NCBI RefSeq assembly: GCF_000175935.2
Contig: NC_014837.1
Location: forward strand, 4,092,001 to 4,156,000
Length of the DNA: 64,000 bases
Direction of reading: 5' to 3'
Source: Pantoea sp. At-9b
Lineage (GTDB): Bacteria > Pseudomonadota > Gammaproteobacteria > Enterobacterales > Enterobacteriaceae
Below are positions 1-8,937 of this stretch, piece by piece. The notes below the pieces were generated by a model, which was not told where the DNA came from, did not search any database, and saw only the letters and a program-made list of their open reading frames with translations. Every line of letters begins with the position of its first letter. Positions within the stretch are counted from its first letter, which is position 1. The translations under genes were made by a program, and so were the position numbers.

Positions 1-125
1 CCGTTGCTCTGTCCGATTTTTTCTATCCGCCATCGTCGTCGCTGAGAAATGATGCAGCGAAGTTACCTGCTTCAGGCGACGCAGATCGCCTGAGAAATTT
101 CACTCTCTCCATCGAGGCGCTGGCG

Positions 126-1523
126 ATGAACAACGATACCGGTTTACGCAAAAATACGTTGGGCTTGTTTTCTCTGGTCTTTTTTGTGGTGGCAGCGGCA
201 TCACCACTGACCGGCGTGGTCGGAGGGCTGCCGGTGGCGATCATTTCCGGCAACGGCGGCGGTATTCCGGTGTTTTATATCCTGTCGTGCATCATTTTGA
301 TGCTGTTCGCGGTGGGCTTTATCGCCATGAGCCGCCACGTCAATAACGCCGGAGCCTTCTACACCTATATCTCCAAAGGTCTGGGGGAAAACTGGGGCGC
401 ATCCGCATCGGTGCTGGCGTTGATGGCCTACTTCTCCATCCAAATCGCGATTGTTGCCATGCTCGGTTTCTTTACCCAGTTGTTCCTCGAAGAACATCTC
501 AGCACCCACATTCCATGGTGGGCGCTGAGTATGCTGTTTGCGGTGATTGCCTGGGTGCTGGGTATTAAGCGGGTCGAGGTGGGCGGTAAGTTACTGGGTG
601 TGCTGATGCTGGCCGAGGTCGCGATCGTCCTGCTGACCGATGTGATGCTGCTGGTGAAAAAAACCGGCCCTTACACCTTCCAGTCGTTTGAACCTGCGGT
701 TTTTATGCAGGGTAACCTCGGGATCGCCTTTATCTTTACCATCGCCGCCTTTATCGGTTTCGAATCGACGGCGATCTATGCCGAAGAGTGCCGCGATCCG
801 CAGAAAACCGTGCCACGCTCCACGATTTGCGCCCTGCTGCTGATCACCGCCTTCTTCTGCTTCACCAGTTGGTCGCTGGTACAGGCGTATGGATTCGATG
901 AAATCGTCGCCATCGCCAGCAAAGATCCCGGCAATTTTGTCTTCAACATCACCCGCCAGTATGTCGGCCAGTGGGCGGTGGATACCATGTCAGTGCTGCT
1001 GATCACCAGCCTGTTCGCCGCAACGCTGGCATTTCACAACAATATCTCGCGCTACCTGTTTAGCATCAGCCGCGATGGCCTGATCTGGAAAGAGCTGTGC
1101 AAAACCCATCCCACCAACGGTACGCCGCATAACGCCAGCCATCTGCACAGCGTGATCCTGCTGTTGTTGCTGGCGGGGATGGGCAGCGCCGGACTGGACC
1201 CGATGGTGCATATCTTTGCCATCGGGTCGGCGGTCGCAACCCTGTGTATCCTGATTCTGCAATTAGGCGTGTCTGCGGCGGTGGTGCTGTTTTTCCGCCG
1301 CGTCACGACGGATGACAACCGTTTTCAGGTGTTCTGGGCACCGCTGCTGTCGATTATTTGTATGACCCTCACCATCATTCTGGTGGTGAACAACCTGCAA
1401 TCCCTGAGCGGCAGCGATTCCAGCGTGGTGAAGATGATTCCGTGGTTTATCGCCGCCTGTGCGTTGGCGGGTTACGGCATGTCATTGAAGCGTGGGATGA
1501 AAGTGGCGGTGATAAAAAAATAA
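126..1523 (+). CDS. APC-superfamily amino acid permease
   Basis: Predicted inner-membrane amino acid/polyamine/organocation transporter of 465 residues. The N-terminus (NTLGLFSLVFFVVAAASPL) has the usual APC helix-1 pattern, and about 12 hydrophobic segments follow. A conserved block near residues 200-225 (AFIGFESTAIYAEECRDP) matches the helix 6-loop region of the family. Start chosen at 126 because GAGG lies 8 nt upstream; the frame stays open to the left window edge, so a longer protein cannot be excluded. Substrate is not visible from sequence. The neighbouring DMT gene is on the same strand but 90 bp away and need not be co-transcribed. Confidence 0.85.
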   Translation: MNNDTGLRKNTLGLFSLVFFVVAAASPLTGVVGGLPVAIISGNGGGIPVFYILSCIILMLFAVGFIAMSRHVNNAGAFYTYISKGLGENWGASASVLALMAYFSIQIAIVAMLGFFTQLFLEEHLSTHIPWWALSMLFAVIAWVLGIKRVEVGGKLLGVLMLAEVAIVLLTDVMLLVKKTGPYTFQSFEPAVFMQGNLGIAFIFTIAAFIGFESTAIYAEECRDPQKTVPRSTICALLLITAFFCFTSWSLVQAYGFDEIVAIASKDPGNFVFNITRQYVGQWAVDTMSVLLITSLFAATLAFHNNISRYLFSISRDGLIWKELCKTHPTNGTPHNASHLHSVILLLLLAGMGSAGLDPMVHIFAIGSAVATLCILILQLGVSAAVVLFFRRVTTDDNRFQVFWAPLLSIICMTLTIILVVNNLQSLSGSDSSVVKMIPWFIAACALAGYGMSLKRGMKVAVIKK

Positions 1524-1534
1524 TCTGCCTTTCT

Positions 1535-1553
1535 GGCGCTGAATTTCAGCGCC
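1535..1553 (+). terminator. Hairpin after the APC permease, possible weak terminator
   Basis: GGCGCTGA and TCAGCGCC form an 8-bp stem with a 3-nt loop just after the permease stop codon. There is no T-run behind it, so termination is uncertain. Confidence 0.3.
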
Positions 1554-1613
1554 GGATGCTTAACAGCATAGGGTAAGGTGGGAAAATCACTTTTCTGACG
1601 GTTTTCTCACCTT

Positions 1614-2525
1614 ATGAGCGCAGGCTCCGGGATTTCAATGAAGATTATGGCGGCACTCAGTTCAACCCTGATGCTGGCCTGCGTTAAAGCTCTTGATGGC
1701 ACCATCCCGGTCGGTGAAGTGATTTTCTTTCGCTCGGCGATCGCACTTATCCCTCTGCTATGCTGGCTGAAGTTGCAAGGTGGCGTGCTACAGGGCATTC
1801 AGACCCAGAATGTGCGTGGCCATTTTGTCCGTGGCCTGGCTGGCACCACCGCCATGTATCTGAGTTATCTCTCGCTGCTGTATATTTCGCTGACAGATGC
1901 CACCGCGCTTAATTATGCCGCTCCGTTGTTTACCGTGTTACTGGCGGCCGTGGTGTTGCGCGAAAACGTGCGGTTCCATCGTTGGATCGCCGTGATTGCA
2001 GGGTTTTCCGGCATTATGGTGATGCTGGCAGGCCAACTCACGTTTCGCGGTACGCATTTTAGTTTTGGTGCCACCGCCGGGATTATGCTGGCTTTACTTG
2101 CCGCGCTTTGTACGGCTGGCGCATCGATTCAAATTCGGGCGCTCAATCAAACGGAAAAACCTGGCGCTATCGCCTTCTGGTTCGCGGTGATGACGGCCTT
2201 AACGTCGCTGGTAACGCTGGTGGCAGGCTGGAAAATCCCGCAAGGTAGCGCGTGGTTGCTGCTGATCGGCTGTGGGTTATTTGGCGGTATCACGCAGATA
2301 TTATTGACCCTCAGCCTGCGCTTTGCCGATGCCTCGCTCTTGGCCCCCTTTGATTACACCACCCTGCTGTGGTCCGTGATTATTGGTTTTCTGTTCTTAG
2401 GTACGCTGCCCGAGCAAGCCACCTTGTTCGGCGGTGCATTAGTGGCCCTTGGCGGCCTTTATTCGCTTTGGGGTGAACATCGCCATCGCCGTTTACTGGC
2501 TGCGGTGAAAGCCACGATTGACTAA
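1614..2525 (+). CDS. EamA/DMT-superfamily transporter
   Basis: Ten-helix drug/metabolite transporter of 303 residues with two EamA repeats (about 10-140 and 160-290). Typical motifs include the early FFRSAIALIPL segment and DATALNYAAPLFTVLLA in repeat 1. Members export amino acids, metabolites or drugs, or import small solutes; the substrate cannot be told here. The ATG at 1614 has no strong ribosome binding site; an in-frame ATG at 1638 is an alternative but would shorten helix 1. Confidence 0.85.
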   Translation: MSAGSGISMKIMAALSSTLMLACVKALDGTIPVGEVIFFRSAIALIPLLCWLKLQGGVLQGIQTQNVRGHFVRGLAGTTAMYLSYLSLLYISLTDATALNYAAPLFTVLLAAVVLRENVRFHRWIAVIAGFSGIMVMLAGQLTFRGTHFSFGATAGIMLALLAALCTAGASIQIRALNQTEKPGAIAFWFAVMTALTSLVTLVAGWKIPQGSAWLLLIGCGLFGGITQILLTLSLRFADASLLAPFDYTTLLWSVIIGFLFLGTLPEQATLFGGALVALGGLYSLWGEHRHRRLLAAVKATID

Positions 2526-2886
2526 GGATTTACCCCCCCTCCGCTCAATACTGAATGCAATCATTCAGTTTCAGAATCATCCTAATAAAATCGTTAAGAC
2601 TGTTAATTTATTGACATGAAGCCGTGTTAAATTTTACTAATGTATTACGGTGCTATCGCGTGTCTACGCGATGATATTTAGATCCAATCTCTACCTAAAT
2701 ACGCGTCATATCAGCTCTGGCAGGCCGCAATACCACCTGTTATTCATCAGGCCCAATCAGGTGAAAAGTGACATTGCGGTGACAGAATTATTTCAAGATT
2801 AACTGGCTCAATGTCTTTTTCACATAACCGCGTGAGATGCTGATCTCATTTATCTTTCATGGAAAAAACAATCAGGAAATCAGGTA
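2526..2886. other. AT-rich intergenic region upstream of hcp, with candidate promoter
   Basis: This 361-bp stretch holds no credible ORF and is visibly more AT-rich than its surroundings. A TTGACA at 2611-2616 followed after 16 bp by TTTACT (2633-2638) is a possible sigma-70 promoter that would leave a leader of over 200 nt for hcp. ATCGCG (2655-2660) and CGCGAT (2667-2672) could form a small hairpin in that leader. Confidence 0.4.
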
Positions 2887-3369
2887 ATGGCTATTGATAT
2901 TTATTTGAAAGTTGATGGAACAACGGGTGAGTCCCAGGACAGCAATCACAAAGGATGGACCGATGTACTCTCCTTTACCTGGGGGGCTTCACAGCCAGGA
3001 AATATGTCAGTGGGCGGTGGTGGCGGTGCCGGTAAAGTGGCTTACCGCGACCTCAATATTAAGGCGTTAATTGATAAATCCACCCCGGCGATTTTGAAGT
3101 TTTGTTCCAGCGGTAAACATGTCGACAAAGTCGAAGTGTCAATTTGTAAAGCCGGTGGCAACCAGGTGGAATATTCAAAGATCACTCTTGAAGATGTGCT
3201 GGTAACACAAACTGATTTTAACGGCGTAGGCCAGAGCGACACCATCGTCGTGGATTACGCTTTCCAGGCATCCAAAGTCTCAATGAGTTACTGGGAACAG
3301 GGAGAAAGTGGCACTAAAGGTGCCGAAAGCAAAGTGAGCTGGGACATTAAGCAGAATAAAGAAAGCTAA
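2887..3369 (+). CDS. hcp: Hcp family type VI secretion tube protein, copy 1
   Basis: 160-residue Hcp-family protein. Hcp hexamers stack into the inner tube of the type VI secretion system and can carry small effectors in their lumen. It begins MAIDIYLKVDG and carries the family blocks GNMSVGGGGGAGKV (the glycine-rich extended loop), CSSGKH and LEDVLVTQTD, ending in WDIKQNKES. AGGA lies about 9 nt before the ATG. No VgrG, sheath, ATPase or baseplate gene is in the window, so this is an orphan hcp locus that would depend on a T6SS encoded elsewhere. Confidence 0.9.
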   Translation: MAIDIYLKVDGTTGESQDSNHKGWTDVLSFTWGASQPGNMSVGGGGGAGKVAYRDLNIKALIDKSTPAILKFCSSGKHVDKVEVSICKAGGNQVEYSKITLEDVLVTQTDFNGVGQSDTIVVDYAFQASKVSMSYWEQGESGTKGAESKVSWDIKQNKES

Positions 3370-3414
3370 TCATACGCAGCTCCCTGATATCACGACAAGG
3401 TGACGGTAAAAACG

Positions 3415-3897
3415 ATGGCGATAGATATTTTTTTAAAAGTCGATGGCATCAATGGTGAATCGCAAAATGCGAATCACCAAAACTGGATCGATGTTTATTC
3501 ATTTAGTTGGGGTGCAAAGCAGCCCGGTAATATGGCAGTCGGTGGCGGCGGCGGTGCCGGTAAAGTGAATTACCGAGACCTGACGGTACAGGCGTTGGTT
3601 GATAAAGGCACCCCGGCATTATTGAAATATTGCTCCAGCGGCAAACATATTGCCAAAGTTCAACTTTCAATCTGCAAAGCAGGTGGTCAGGAAGTCGAAT
3701 ACACCCTTATTACGCTGGAAGATGTGTTGGTAACACAAACCGATTATATCGGCGTGGCGCATGGCTCAACCCTGGGCATGGAGTACGCATTCCAGGCCAG
3801 TAAAGTGGCAATGGAGTATTGGGAACAAACCTCGCAGGGGAATAAAGGTGCGTCAGTGCAGATGGGTTGGGATATCAAACAAAATAAAGAAGTCTAA
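3415..3897 (+). CDS. hcp: Hcp family type VI secretion tube protein, copy 2
   Basis: Second Hcp paralogue, also 160 residues from the ATG at 3415, which aligns exactly with the MAIDI start of copy 1; a GTG at 3400 would add five residues. Shared blocks with copy 1 include VGGGGGAGKV, CSSGKH, LEDVLVTQTD and WDIKQNKE, while intervening surface positions differ (for example ANHQNW for SNHKGW). It follows copy 1 by 45 bp and precedes the next ORF by 17 bp, so all three are probably one operon. Diverged tandem copies may form mixed tubes or carry different cargo (inference). Confidence 0.88.
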   Translation: MAIDIFLKVDGINGESQNANHQNWIDVYSFSWGAKQPGNMAVGGGGGAGKVNYRDLTVQALVDKGTPALLKYCSSGKHIAKVQLSICKAGGQEVEYTLITLEDVLVTQTDYIGVAHGSTLGMEYAFQASKVAMEYWEQTSQGNKGASVQMGWDIKQNKEV

Positions 3898-3914
3898 CCA
3901 CGCTCGGGGGCGTT

Positions 3915-4745
3915 ATGGCATTTCCGAAATCGCATGAAATATTAGCGCTGACATCACAGCCCGAATTAAATAATCGCGTGTCAGCCAATTACCTGACCAC
4001 TGAAATTCTGGATGAAGCCTTGATCCTTGTCCGTTCGTTATCAACGGACGAAGTCTACAGATTGGCTAAATCGGAAACCAGTCAGATTGCATATACCCTG
4101 AAAGATTATAAAGACGATAACAATCGCCGCCTGGCGTCCGGCGATGTAGAGTCAGGGCAGTTGCCACTGGGGAGGATTAACCATCTGGATAACCGGGTAG
4201 CCGGTGTGCGCGTCCAGCATGTGGATAATGCTGCCAAAAGTGCCTTGGGAGGAACCGCGATATTTCTTGGTGCCGGGCTATGGGCGGGATTAGGTTCCAG
4301 CGTGGGCAGCATCATTGGCAGGAATGCCGTGCAGTTCGGCGTCACGGCTGCCTCCGCATGGGGAACACGTTTTGTGACCCAGAAAGTTGTAGCGGTGAAT
4401 CAGATGGCGTCACATATAAAGAACCTCGCCGATATGTTCAATACCACACACAATGCATTTTCTGAATTCCGCAATGACGTTTATAGCAAACGCATACAAT
4501 ACAAACCTGATGAAGACAGCCCTCCCCTGACTTTTGAACAAAATGTCACAGGTAAAAATGCGCTTCCGGGTGATCAGGCCACGGCAATTCAGCAGATATT
4601 GACCCGATTTATCAACTCTGCCTATCAGCGCGTTGATATTGTTGGCCGACCTGCGGAGTTTATAAAGGTTTACTTTGAAGGCGCAGCCCCACTGGATATT
4701 TCACGTATTCAGTATGAGTATCTGATCAATCTAAAGTTGCCGTAA
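3915..4745 (+). CDS. Unrecognised protein with glycine-zipper hydrophobic core; candidate Hcp-linked effector
   Basis: 276 residues, family not recognised. A soluble, charged N-terminal third (1-105) is followed by a Gly/Ala-rich hydrophobic segment at about 108-162 with repeated small-residue spacing (G121, G125, G127, G131, G135) that could form a membrane-inserting hairpin, then a polar alpha-helical C-terminal part. There is no signal peptide. It lies 17 bp after hcp copy 2, with GGGGGCG just before the ATG. Cargo of orphan Hcp proteins is often encoded immediately downstream, so a secreted pore-forming effector is a reasonable inference. The next gene is convergent yhiN, leaving no room for a downstream immunity gene. 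A T6SS accessory or phage-like membrane protein are alternatives. Confidence 0.5.
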   Translation: MAFPKSHEILALTSQPELNNRVSANYLTTEILDEALILVRSLSTDEVYRLAKSETSQIAYTLKDYKDDNNRRLASGDVESGQLPLGRINHLDNRVAGVRVQHVDNAAKSALGGTAIFLGAGLWAGLGSSVGSIIGRNAVQFGVTAASAWGTRFVTQKVVAVNQMASHIKNLADMFNTTHNAFSEFRNDVYSKRIQYKPDEDSPPLTFEQNVTGKNALPGDQATAIQQILTRFINSAYQRVDIVGRPAEFIKVYFEGAAPLDISRIQYEYLINLKLP

Positions 4746-5936
4746 TCAGGATGACAACGCCTGTGCACACGCCCAGGCGGAACTCCATGCCCACTGGAAG
4801 TTATAGCCGCCCAGCCAGCCAGTGACATCCACCACTTCGCCAATAAAATACAGCCCAGGCACATCGCGTGCCTCCATGGTTTTTGACGATAACAGGGTGG
4901 TATCCACGCCACCCAGCGTCACTTCAGCGGTGCGGTAGCCTTCGGTGCCATTTGGCTGGACCCGCCACTGATGCAGCGTTTGCACCAGTTCGCCCTGCTG
5001 CTTGCTATTGAGCTGCTTCAGGGTGACGTCGGGGATGTGGTTCAGCGCCTGCAACACTTCCACCAAACGCTTCGGCAAAATTTTCGCCAGGCTGTTTTTC
5101 AGGCTGAGATTTGGGTGTGCTTCGCGCTGCACATTAATAAAATCATCCAGCGGTGTTGCCGGGGATAAATCCACCGTCACGAACTCGCCTGGCTGCCAGT
5201 AGCTGGAAATCTGCAACACGGCCGGGCCGGATAGCCCGCGATGGGTGAACAGCAGCGCCTCTTTGAATAAGGTGCCGTCCTGCGCAGTAATGGTGGTGGG
5301 TAAGGCAACGCCAGACAAGGTGTTTAGCTGTTCCAGCAGCGGCTTATGCAGGGTAAAGGGCACCAACGCCGCACGCGTCGGGAACACTGTCAGGCCGAAC
5401 TGCTCCGCCACTTTATAACCGAACGGTGAAGCACCCAGCCCCGGCATCGACAGACCACCGCTGGCAATCACCAACTTCCCGGCCTGCACCGTCATACCGT
5501 TCAACTGCAAGGTGTATCCGGCATCGTCGCGTTGCACGCTCAGTACTTCGCTGCGTAACCGTAACGTCACCTGCCCGGCTTCACACTCGGCCAGCAGCAT
5601 ATCCACGATTTGTTGCGCCGAATCGTCGCAGAACAACTGGCCCAGCGTTTTCTCGTGATAAGCGATGCCGTGGCGATTGACCAGATCGATAAAATCCCAC
5701 TGGGTATAACGCGCCAGCGCAGATTTACAGAAGTGCGGATTGTGGGAGAGATAGGCCGCAGGTTCGGTGTACATATTGGTGAAGTTACAGCGGCCGCCGC
5801 CTGACATCAGAATTTTGCGACCCGCCTTTTTGCCGTTATCAAGCAGCAGCACACGCAAGCCGCGTTGTCCGGCCTGTGCAGCACAGAACATGCCCGCAGC
5901 CCCTGCGCCAACAATGATAACGTCAAACTTTTCCAC
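4746..5936 (-). CDS. yhiN: YhiN-type NAD(P)/FAD-dependent oxidoreductase (HI0933 family)
   Basis: 396-residue flavoprotein of the HI0933/YhiN family. The N-terminus VIIVGAGAAGMFCAAQAG is the Rossmann dinucleotide-binding motif for FAD, and GRKILMSGGGRCNFTN is the family signature. The C-terminal block FIGEVVDVTGWLGGYNFQWAW is the conserved second FAD contact. The start is GTG at 5936, matching the MExFDxIIxGAG start of E. coli YhiN. The biochemical role is unknown. It converges end-to-end with the candidate effector gene and diverges from pitA, which is the E. coli order. Confidence 0.93.
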   Translation of the reverse strand: MEKFDVIIVGAGAAGMFCAAQAGQRGLRVLLLDNGKKAGRKILMSGGGRCNFTNMYTEPAAYLSHNPHFCKSALARYTQWDFIDLVNRHGIAYHEKTLGQLFCDDSAQQIVDMLLAECEAGQVTLRLRSEVLSVQRDDAGYTLQLNGMTVQAGKLVIASGGLSMPGLGASPFGYKVAEQFGLTVFPTRAALVPFTLHKPLLEQLNTLSGVALPTTITAQDGTLFKEALLFTHRGLSGPAVLQISSYWQPGEFVTVDLSPATPLDDFINVQREAHPNLSLKNSLAKILPKRLVEVLQALNHIPDVTLKQLNSKQQGELVQTLHQWRVQPNGTEGYRTAEVTLGGVDTTLLSSKTMEARDVPGLYFIGEVVDVTGWLGGYNFQWAWSSAWACAQALSS

Positions 5937-6003
5937 TGCGTTTTCTCACTTCACCCGAAAGGCGCTGATTGTAGTGATCTGTCCCGTTTGACGCCAGTGT
6001 CAA

Positions 6004-6055
6004 AAAAATGCCGTAAATATGTCATATTGTAAATGACTCATATTTCGGCATTTTT
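6004..6055. promoter_or_regulatory. Large imperfect hairpin in the yhiN-pitA divergent region
   Basis: AAAAATGCCG plus AAATATG (6004-6021) can pair with CATATTT plus CGGCATTTTT (6039-6055) through one bulged T, giving about 17 pairs and a 17-nt loop. It lies upstream of both divergent genes, so it is either a leader structure for pitA or a terminator-like barrier between promoters. Confidence 0.45.
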
Positions 6056-6177
6056 CTCTTGTTTTGGCGTGTGGCTGGCAACATTAAGACAAAAAAAGAC
6101 TATATTTCCCTTTCCCATACAGCACGTTGTCGCGGATAATGCGCCGCGTTCATGTCCTCCAAAATGGCGTAACGTTT

Positions 6178-7677
6178 ATGCTACATCTGTTTGCTGGTCT
6201 TGACCTAAGTACCGGCCTGTTATTGGTTCTTGCCCTGCTGTTTGTATTGTTTTACGAAGCAATCAACGGTTTCCACGACACAGCCAACGCGGTCGCGACA
6301 GTTATCTACACCCGTGCGATGCGGGCGCAGCTGGCGGTTGTGATGGCAGGTGTTTTCAACTTTTTCGGTGTTTTGTTGGGCGGTTTGAGTGTGGCCTATG
6401 CCATTGTTCATATGCTCCCCACCGATCTGCTATTAAATGTTGGTTCAGCTCACGGCCTGGCGATGGTGTTCTCCATGCTGCTGGCTGCGATTATCTGGAA
6501 CCTCGGTACCTGGTATCTTGGTCTGCCGGCGTCCAGCTCCCATACCCTGATTGGTGCCATTATTGGTATCGGTCTCACCAATGCTCTGATGACCGGGACT
6601 TCGGTGGTTGACGCGCTCAACCTGCCCAAAGTTCTGAATATCTTCCTTTCCCTGATTCTGTCGCCGATTGTCGGCCTGGTGCTTGCCGGTAGCCTGATTT
6701 TCCTGCTGCGCCGCTACTGGAGCAGCACCAAGAAACGCTCGCGCATTCATATGACGCCAGCCGATCGCGAGAAAATCGACGGCAAGAAAAAGCCACCGTT
6801 CTGGACGCGTATCGCCCTGATTGTTTCCGCCATTGGCGTGAGCTATTCACATGGTGCGAACGATGGTCAGAAAGGCATTGGCCTGATCATGCTGGTACTG
6901 ATTGGTGTCGCGCCTGCGGGCTTCGTGGTCAACATGAATGCCTCCGGCTATGACATCACCCGTACCCGTGACGCAGTGAACCATCTGGAGCAGTACTATC
7001 AGCAGCACGGCGCAACACTGACGCACATCGTGCAGATGGCACCGCCTGCGGTGCCTGCGCCAGAGGAATCTATCAATGGTCCGCATGAATTCCACTGCGA
7101 CAGCGCTCGCGCACTGCCCGCGATTCAGCGTGCTCAGGGCTTGCTGAACAATCTGCAAAGCTACAGCGATCTGACCCCAGACCAGCGTAGCCAGATGCGT
7201 CGTCTGCTGCTGTGTATCTCCGACACGGCGGATAAAGCCGCGAAGCTGCCGGAAACCAGCGCTGACGATCAGCGTTTCCTGAACAAGCTGAAAAGCGATC
7301 TGTTGGGAACCGTTGAGTATGCGCCAGTGTGGATCATCATGGCTGTAGCCCTGGCGCTCGGCGTCGGCACCATGATTGGCTGGCGTCGTGTGGCAACCAC
7401 CATCGGCGAGAAGATTGGTAAGAAAGGCATGACCTACGCGCAGGGTATGTCAGCGCAGGTGACGGCAGCGGTGTCGATTGGCATTGCCAGCTACACCGGG
7501 ATGCCGGTCTCCACCACGCATATTCTGTCGTCGTCAGTCGCCGGGACCATGCTGGTCGATGGCGGTGGTTTGCAAAGCCGTACCATCAAGAATATCGCGA
7601 TGGCGTGGGTGTTTACTCTGCCGGTGTGTATTCTGCTGTCCGGCTCGCTGTACTGGATTGCCCTGAAGCTGGTGTAA
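6178..7677 (+). CDS. pitA: Low-affinity inorganic phosphate transporter PitA
   Basis: 499 residues from the ATG at 6178, the same length as E. coli PitA and starting with the same [10 protein letters not shown]. PitA imports divalent-metal-phosphate complexes in symport with protons across the inner membrane. The duplicated PF01384 signature is visible as [23 protein letters not shown] in the first half and [13 protein letters not shown] in the second; [12 protein letters not shown] and [14 protein letters not shown] mark the paired re-entrant regions. A variable hydrophilic loop occupies about 280-370. A TTG-initiated extension from 6127 is open but not supported by homology. Confidence 0.96.
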   Translation: MLHLFAGLDLSTGLLLVLALLFVLFYEAINGFHDTANAVATVIYTRAMRAQLAVVMAGVFNFFGVLLGGLSVAYAIVHMLPTDLLLNVGSAHGLAMVFSMLLAAIIWNLGTWYLGLPASSSHTLIGAIIGIGLTNALMTGTSVVDALNLPKVLNIFLSLILSPIVGLVLAGSLIFLLRRYWSSTKKRSRIHMTPADREKIDGKKKPPFWTRIALIVSAIGVSYSHGANDGQKGIGLIMLVLIGVAPAGFVVNMNASGYDITRTRDAVNHLEQYYQQHGATLTHIVQMAPPAVPAPEESINGPHEFHCDSARALPAIQRAQGLLNNLQSYSDLTPDQRSQMRRLLLCISDTADKAAKLPETSADDQRFLNKLKSDLLGTVEYAPVWIIMAVALALGVGTMIGWRRVATTIGEKIGKKGMTYAQGMSAQVTAAVSIGIASYTGMPVSTTHILSSSVAGTMLVDGGGLQSRTIKNIAMAWVFTLPVCILLSGSLYWIALKLV

Positions 7678-7695
7678 TCAGCGCTTCAGGCACTG

Positions 7696-7725
7696 AAGGG
7701 CGACAGCAATGTCGCCCTTTTTTAT
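7696..7725 (+). terminator. Intrinsic terminator of pitA
   Basis: AAGGGCGACA (7696-7705) and TGTCGCCCTT (7710-7719) form a 10-bp stem with a GCAA loop followed by T residues. The uspB stop codon on the other strand lies in the T-run. Confidence 0.9.
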
Positions 7726-8057
7726 TGCCAAATCGCCATCGCAATCAGGCTGACAATCACCAAACCACATAGCCCGCTGGTCAAAATAAATTGCCCACGC
7801 ACGCGTTCACAGCGACGAATAAACTCTTCGTCATGATGATCACGATAGCGTTTCTCCCAGATGTAACGCACCAGGCGCACCTGTTTGCTGGGCTGACCAT
7901 GCGATGTAAAAAAACCGGCACCATCCACATACTGATACAGCAGCGGATCGCAGCCGCGCAGCACCGCCAGTAACGAGCGCAGAGAAGAGAAGTAGCGCGC
8001 CATATTCACCAGACAAACCACACAAATAGCCCAAAAAAGCGCGATAGTGCTGATCAT
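7722..8057 (-). CDS. uspB: Universal stress protein UspB
   Basis: 111 residues, the length of E. coli UspB, from the ATG at 8057, which has GGAGGGG immediately upstream on the coding strand. Two transmembrane segments are visible: [20 protein letters not shown] at the N-terminus and [16 protein letters not shown] at the C-terminus. The conserved middle [23 protein letters not shown] identifies the family. In E. coli it is an RpoS-controlled membrane protein required for ethanol resistance. The longer open frame back to 8192 is not used by known homologues. Confidence 0.95.
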   Translation of the reverse strand: MISTIALFWAICVVCLVNMARYFSSLRSLLAVLRGCDPLLYQYVDGAGFFTSHGQPSKQVRLVRYIWEKRYRDHHDEEFIRRCERVRGQFILTSGLCGLVIVSLIAMAIWQ

Positions 8058-8467
8058 GATCCCCTCCCGGCTGGAGCCGTGGAGACGCAATGCTGTAAAC
8101 GCCCCACGAGAAAGCCTTCCACTGAATGAATCGAATTGCATTGTTTTTTTGCGAGTCCGGCGGTAAGTCATCAGGAGATGTATGACCGTCATTTTCAGTG
8201 TAGGAGATTTGGTAAAAATTTTTCCAGCGATGATTTTCGTTCACCGCGAGCGAAAAAAGCGATAACCCTTGATCTTCCTCACAGCGGTACAGCGCCTTGC
8301 AGCATTTGTTAACAACTCTGGCTATACTGAACACATAACAACAAACCGCCTGCAAAGCATAAATCTCGATGGGTGGCGCTTATCGCCGTTATGCGCAAAG
8401 GATTTCGCCAGCCGTGACGTGGCAGGAATTCGGGTTGCCCCCAGAATCTTGTGAAAGGAGTTATATC
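8058..8467. other. uspB-uspA divergent promoter region
   Basis: 410 bp without a credible gene. A TATACT at 8323-8328, preceded by GC as in many stress promoters, is a candidate -10 for uspA about 140 bp before its start; no good -35 is spaced correctly. The rest would carry the uspB promoter and leader sequences. Confidence 0.4.
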
Positions 8468-8902
8468 ATGGCTTATAAACACATCCTGATTGCAGTAGAC
8501 CTTTCCCCGGAAAGCCAGTTACTGGTTGAAAAAGCCGTCTCACTGGCACGCCCTTATGATGCGAAAATCTCGTTAATCCACGTTGATGTGAATTATTCAG
8601 ACCTTTACACCGGGCTGATTGACGTCAATCTGGGTGATATGCAGAAACGCATTTCTGAAGAGACGCATACCGCGCTGAAAGAGCTGTCGACCAACGCCGG
8701 ATATCCGATCAGTGAAACGCTGAGCGGGAGCGGTGACCTTGGTCAGGTGCTGGTGGATGCGATTAGAAAATATGACGTGGATTTGGTGGTGTGCGGTCAC
8801 CATCAGGACTTCTGGAGCAAGCTGATGTCTTCAGCGCGCCAGCTGATCAATACGGTGCATATTGATATGTTGATTGTGCCGCTGCGTGATGACGACGAAT
8901 AA
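8468..8902 (+). CDS. uspA: Universal stress protein A
   Basis: 144 residues from the ATG at 8468, preceded by a strong AAAGGAG 7 nt upstream; length equals E. coli UspA. It begins [22 protein letters not shown] and keeps [19 protein letters not shown] and [23 protein letters not shown], the conserved UspA blocks. UspA is a small cytoplasmic dimer induced by growth arrest and many stresses; the UspA subfamily lacks the ATP-binding glycine motif. The divergent uspB and downstream terminator make it a single-gene unit. Confidence 0.97.
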   Translation: MAYKHILIAVDLSPESQLLVEKAVSLARPYDAKISLIHVDVNYSDLYTGLIDVNLGDMQKRISEETHTALKELSTNAGYPISETLSGSGDLGQVLVDAIRKYDVDLVVCGHHQDFWSKLMSSARQLINTVHIDMLIVPLRDDDE

Positions 8903-8909
8903 CTGAAAA

Positions 8910-8937
8910 CAGGCCAGCTTGCTGGCCTGTTTTTTTT
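8910..8937. terminator. Intrinsic terminator of uspA, also facing rsmJ
   Basis: CAGGCCAGC (8910-8918), loop TT, GCTGGCCTG (8921-8929), then eight T residues. The convergent rsmJ stop codon begins at the end of the T-run; preceding A residues on the other side suggest partial bidirectionality. Confidence 0.92.
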
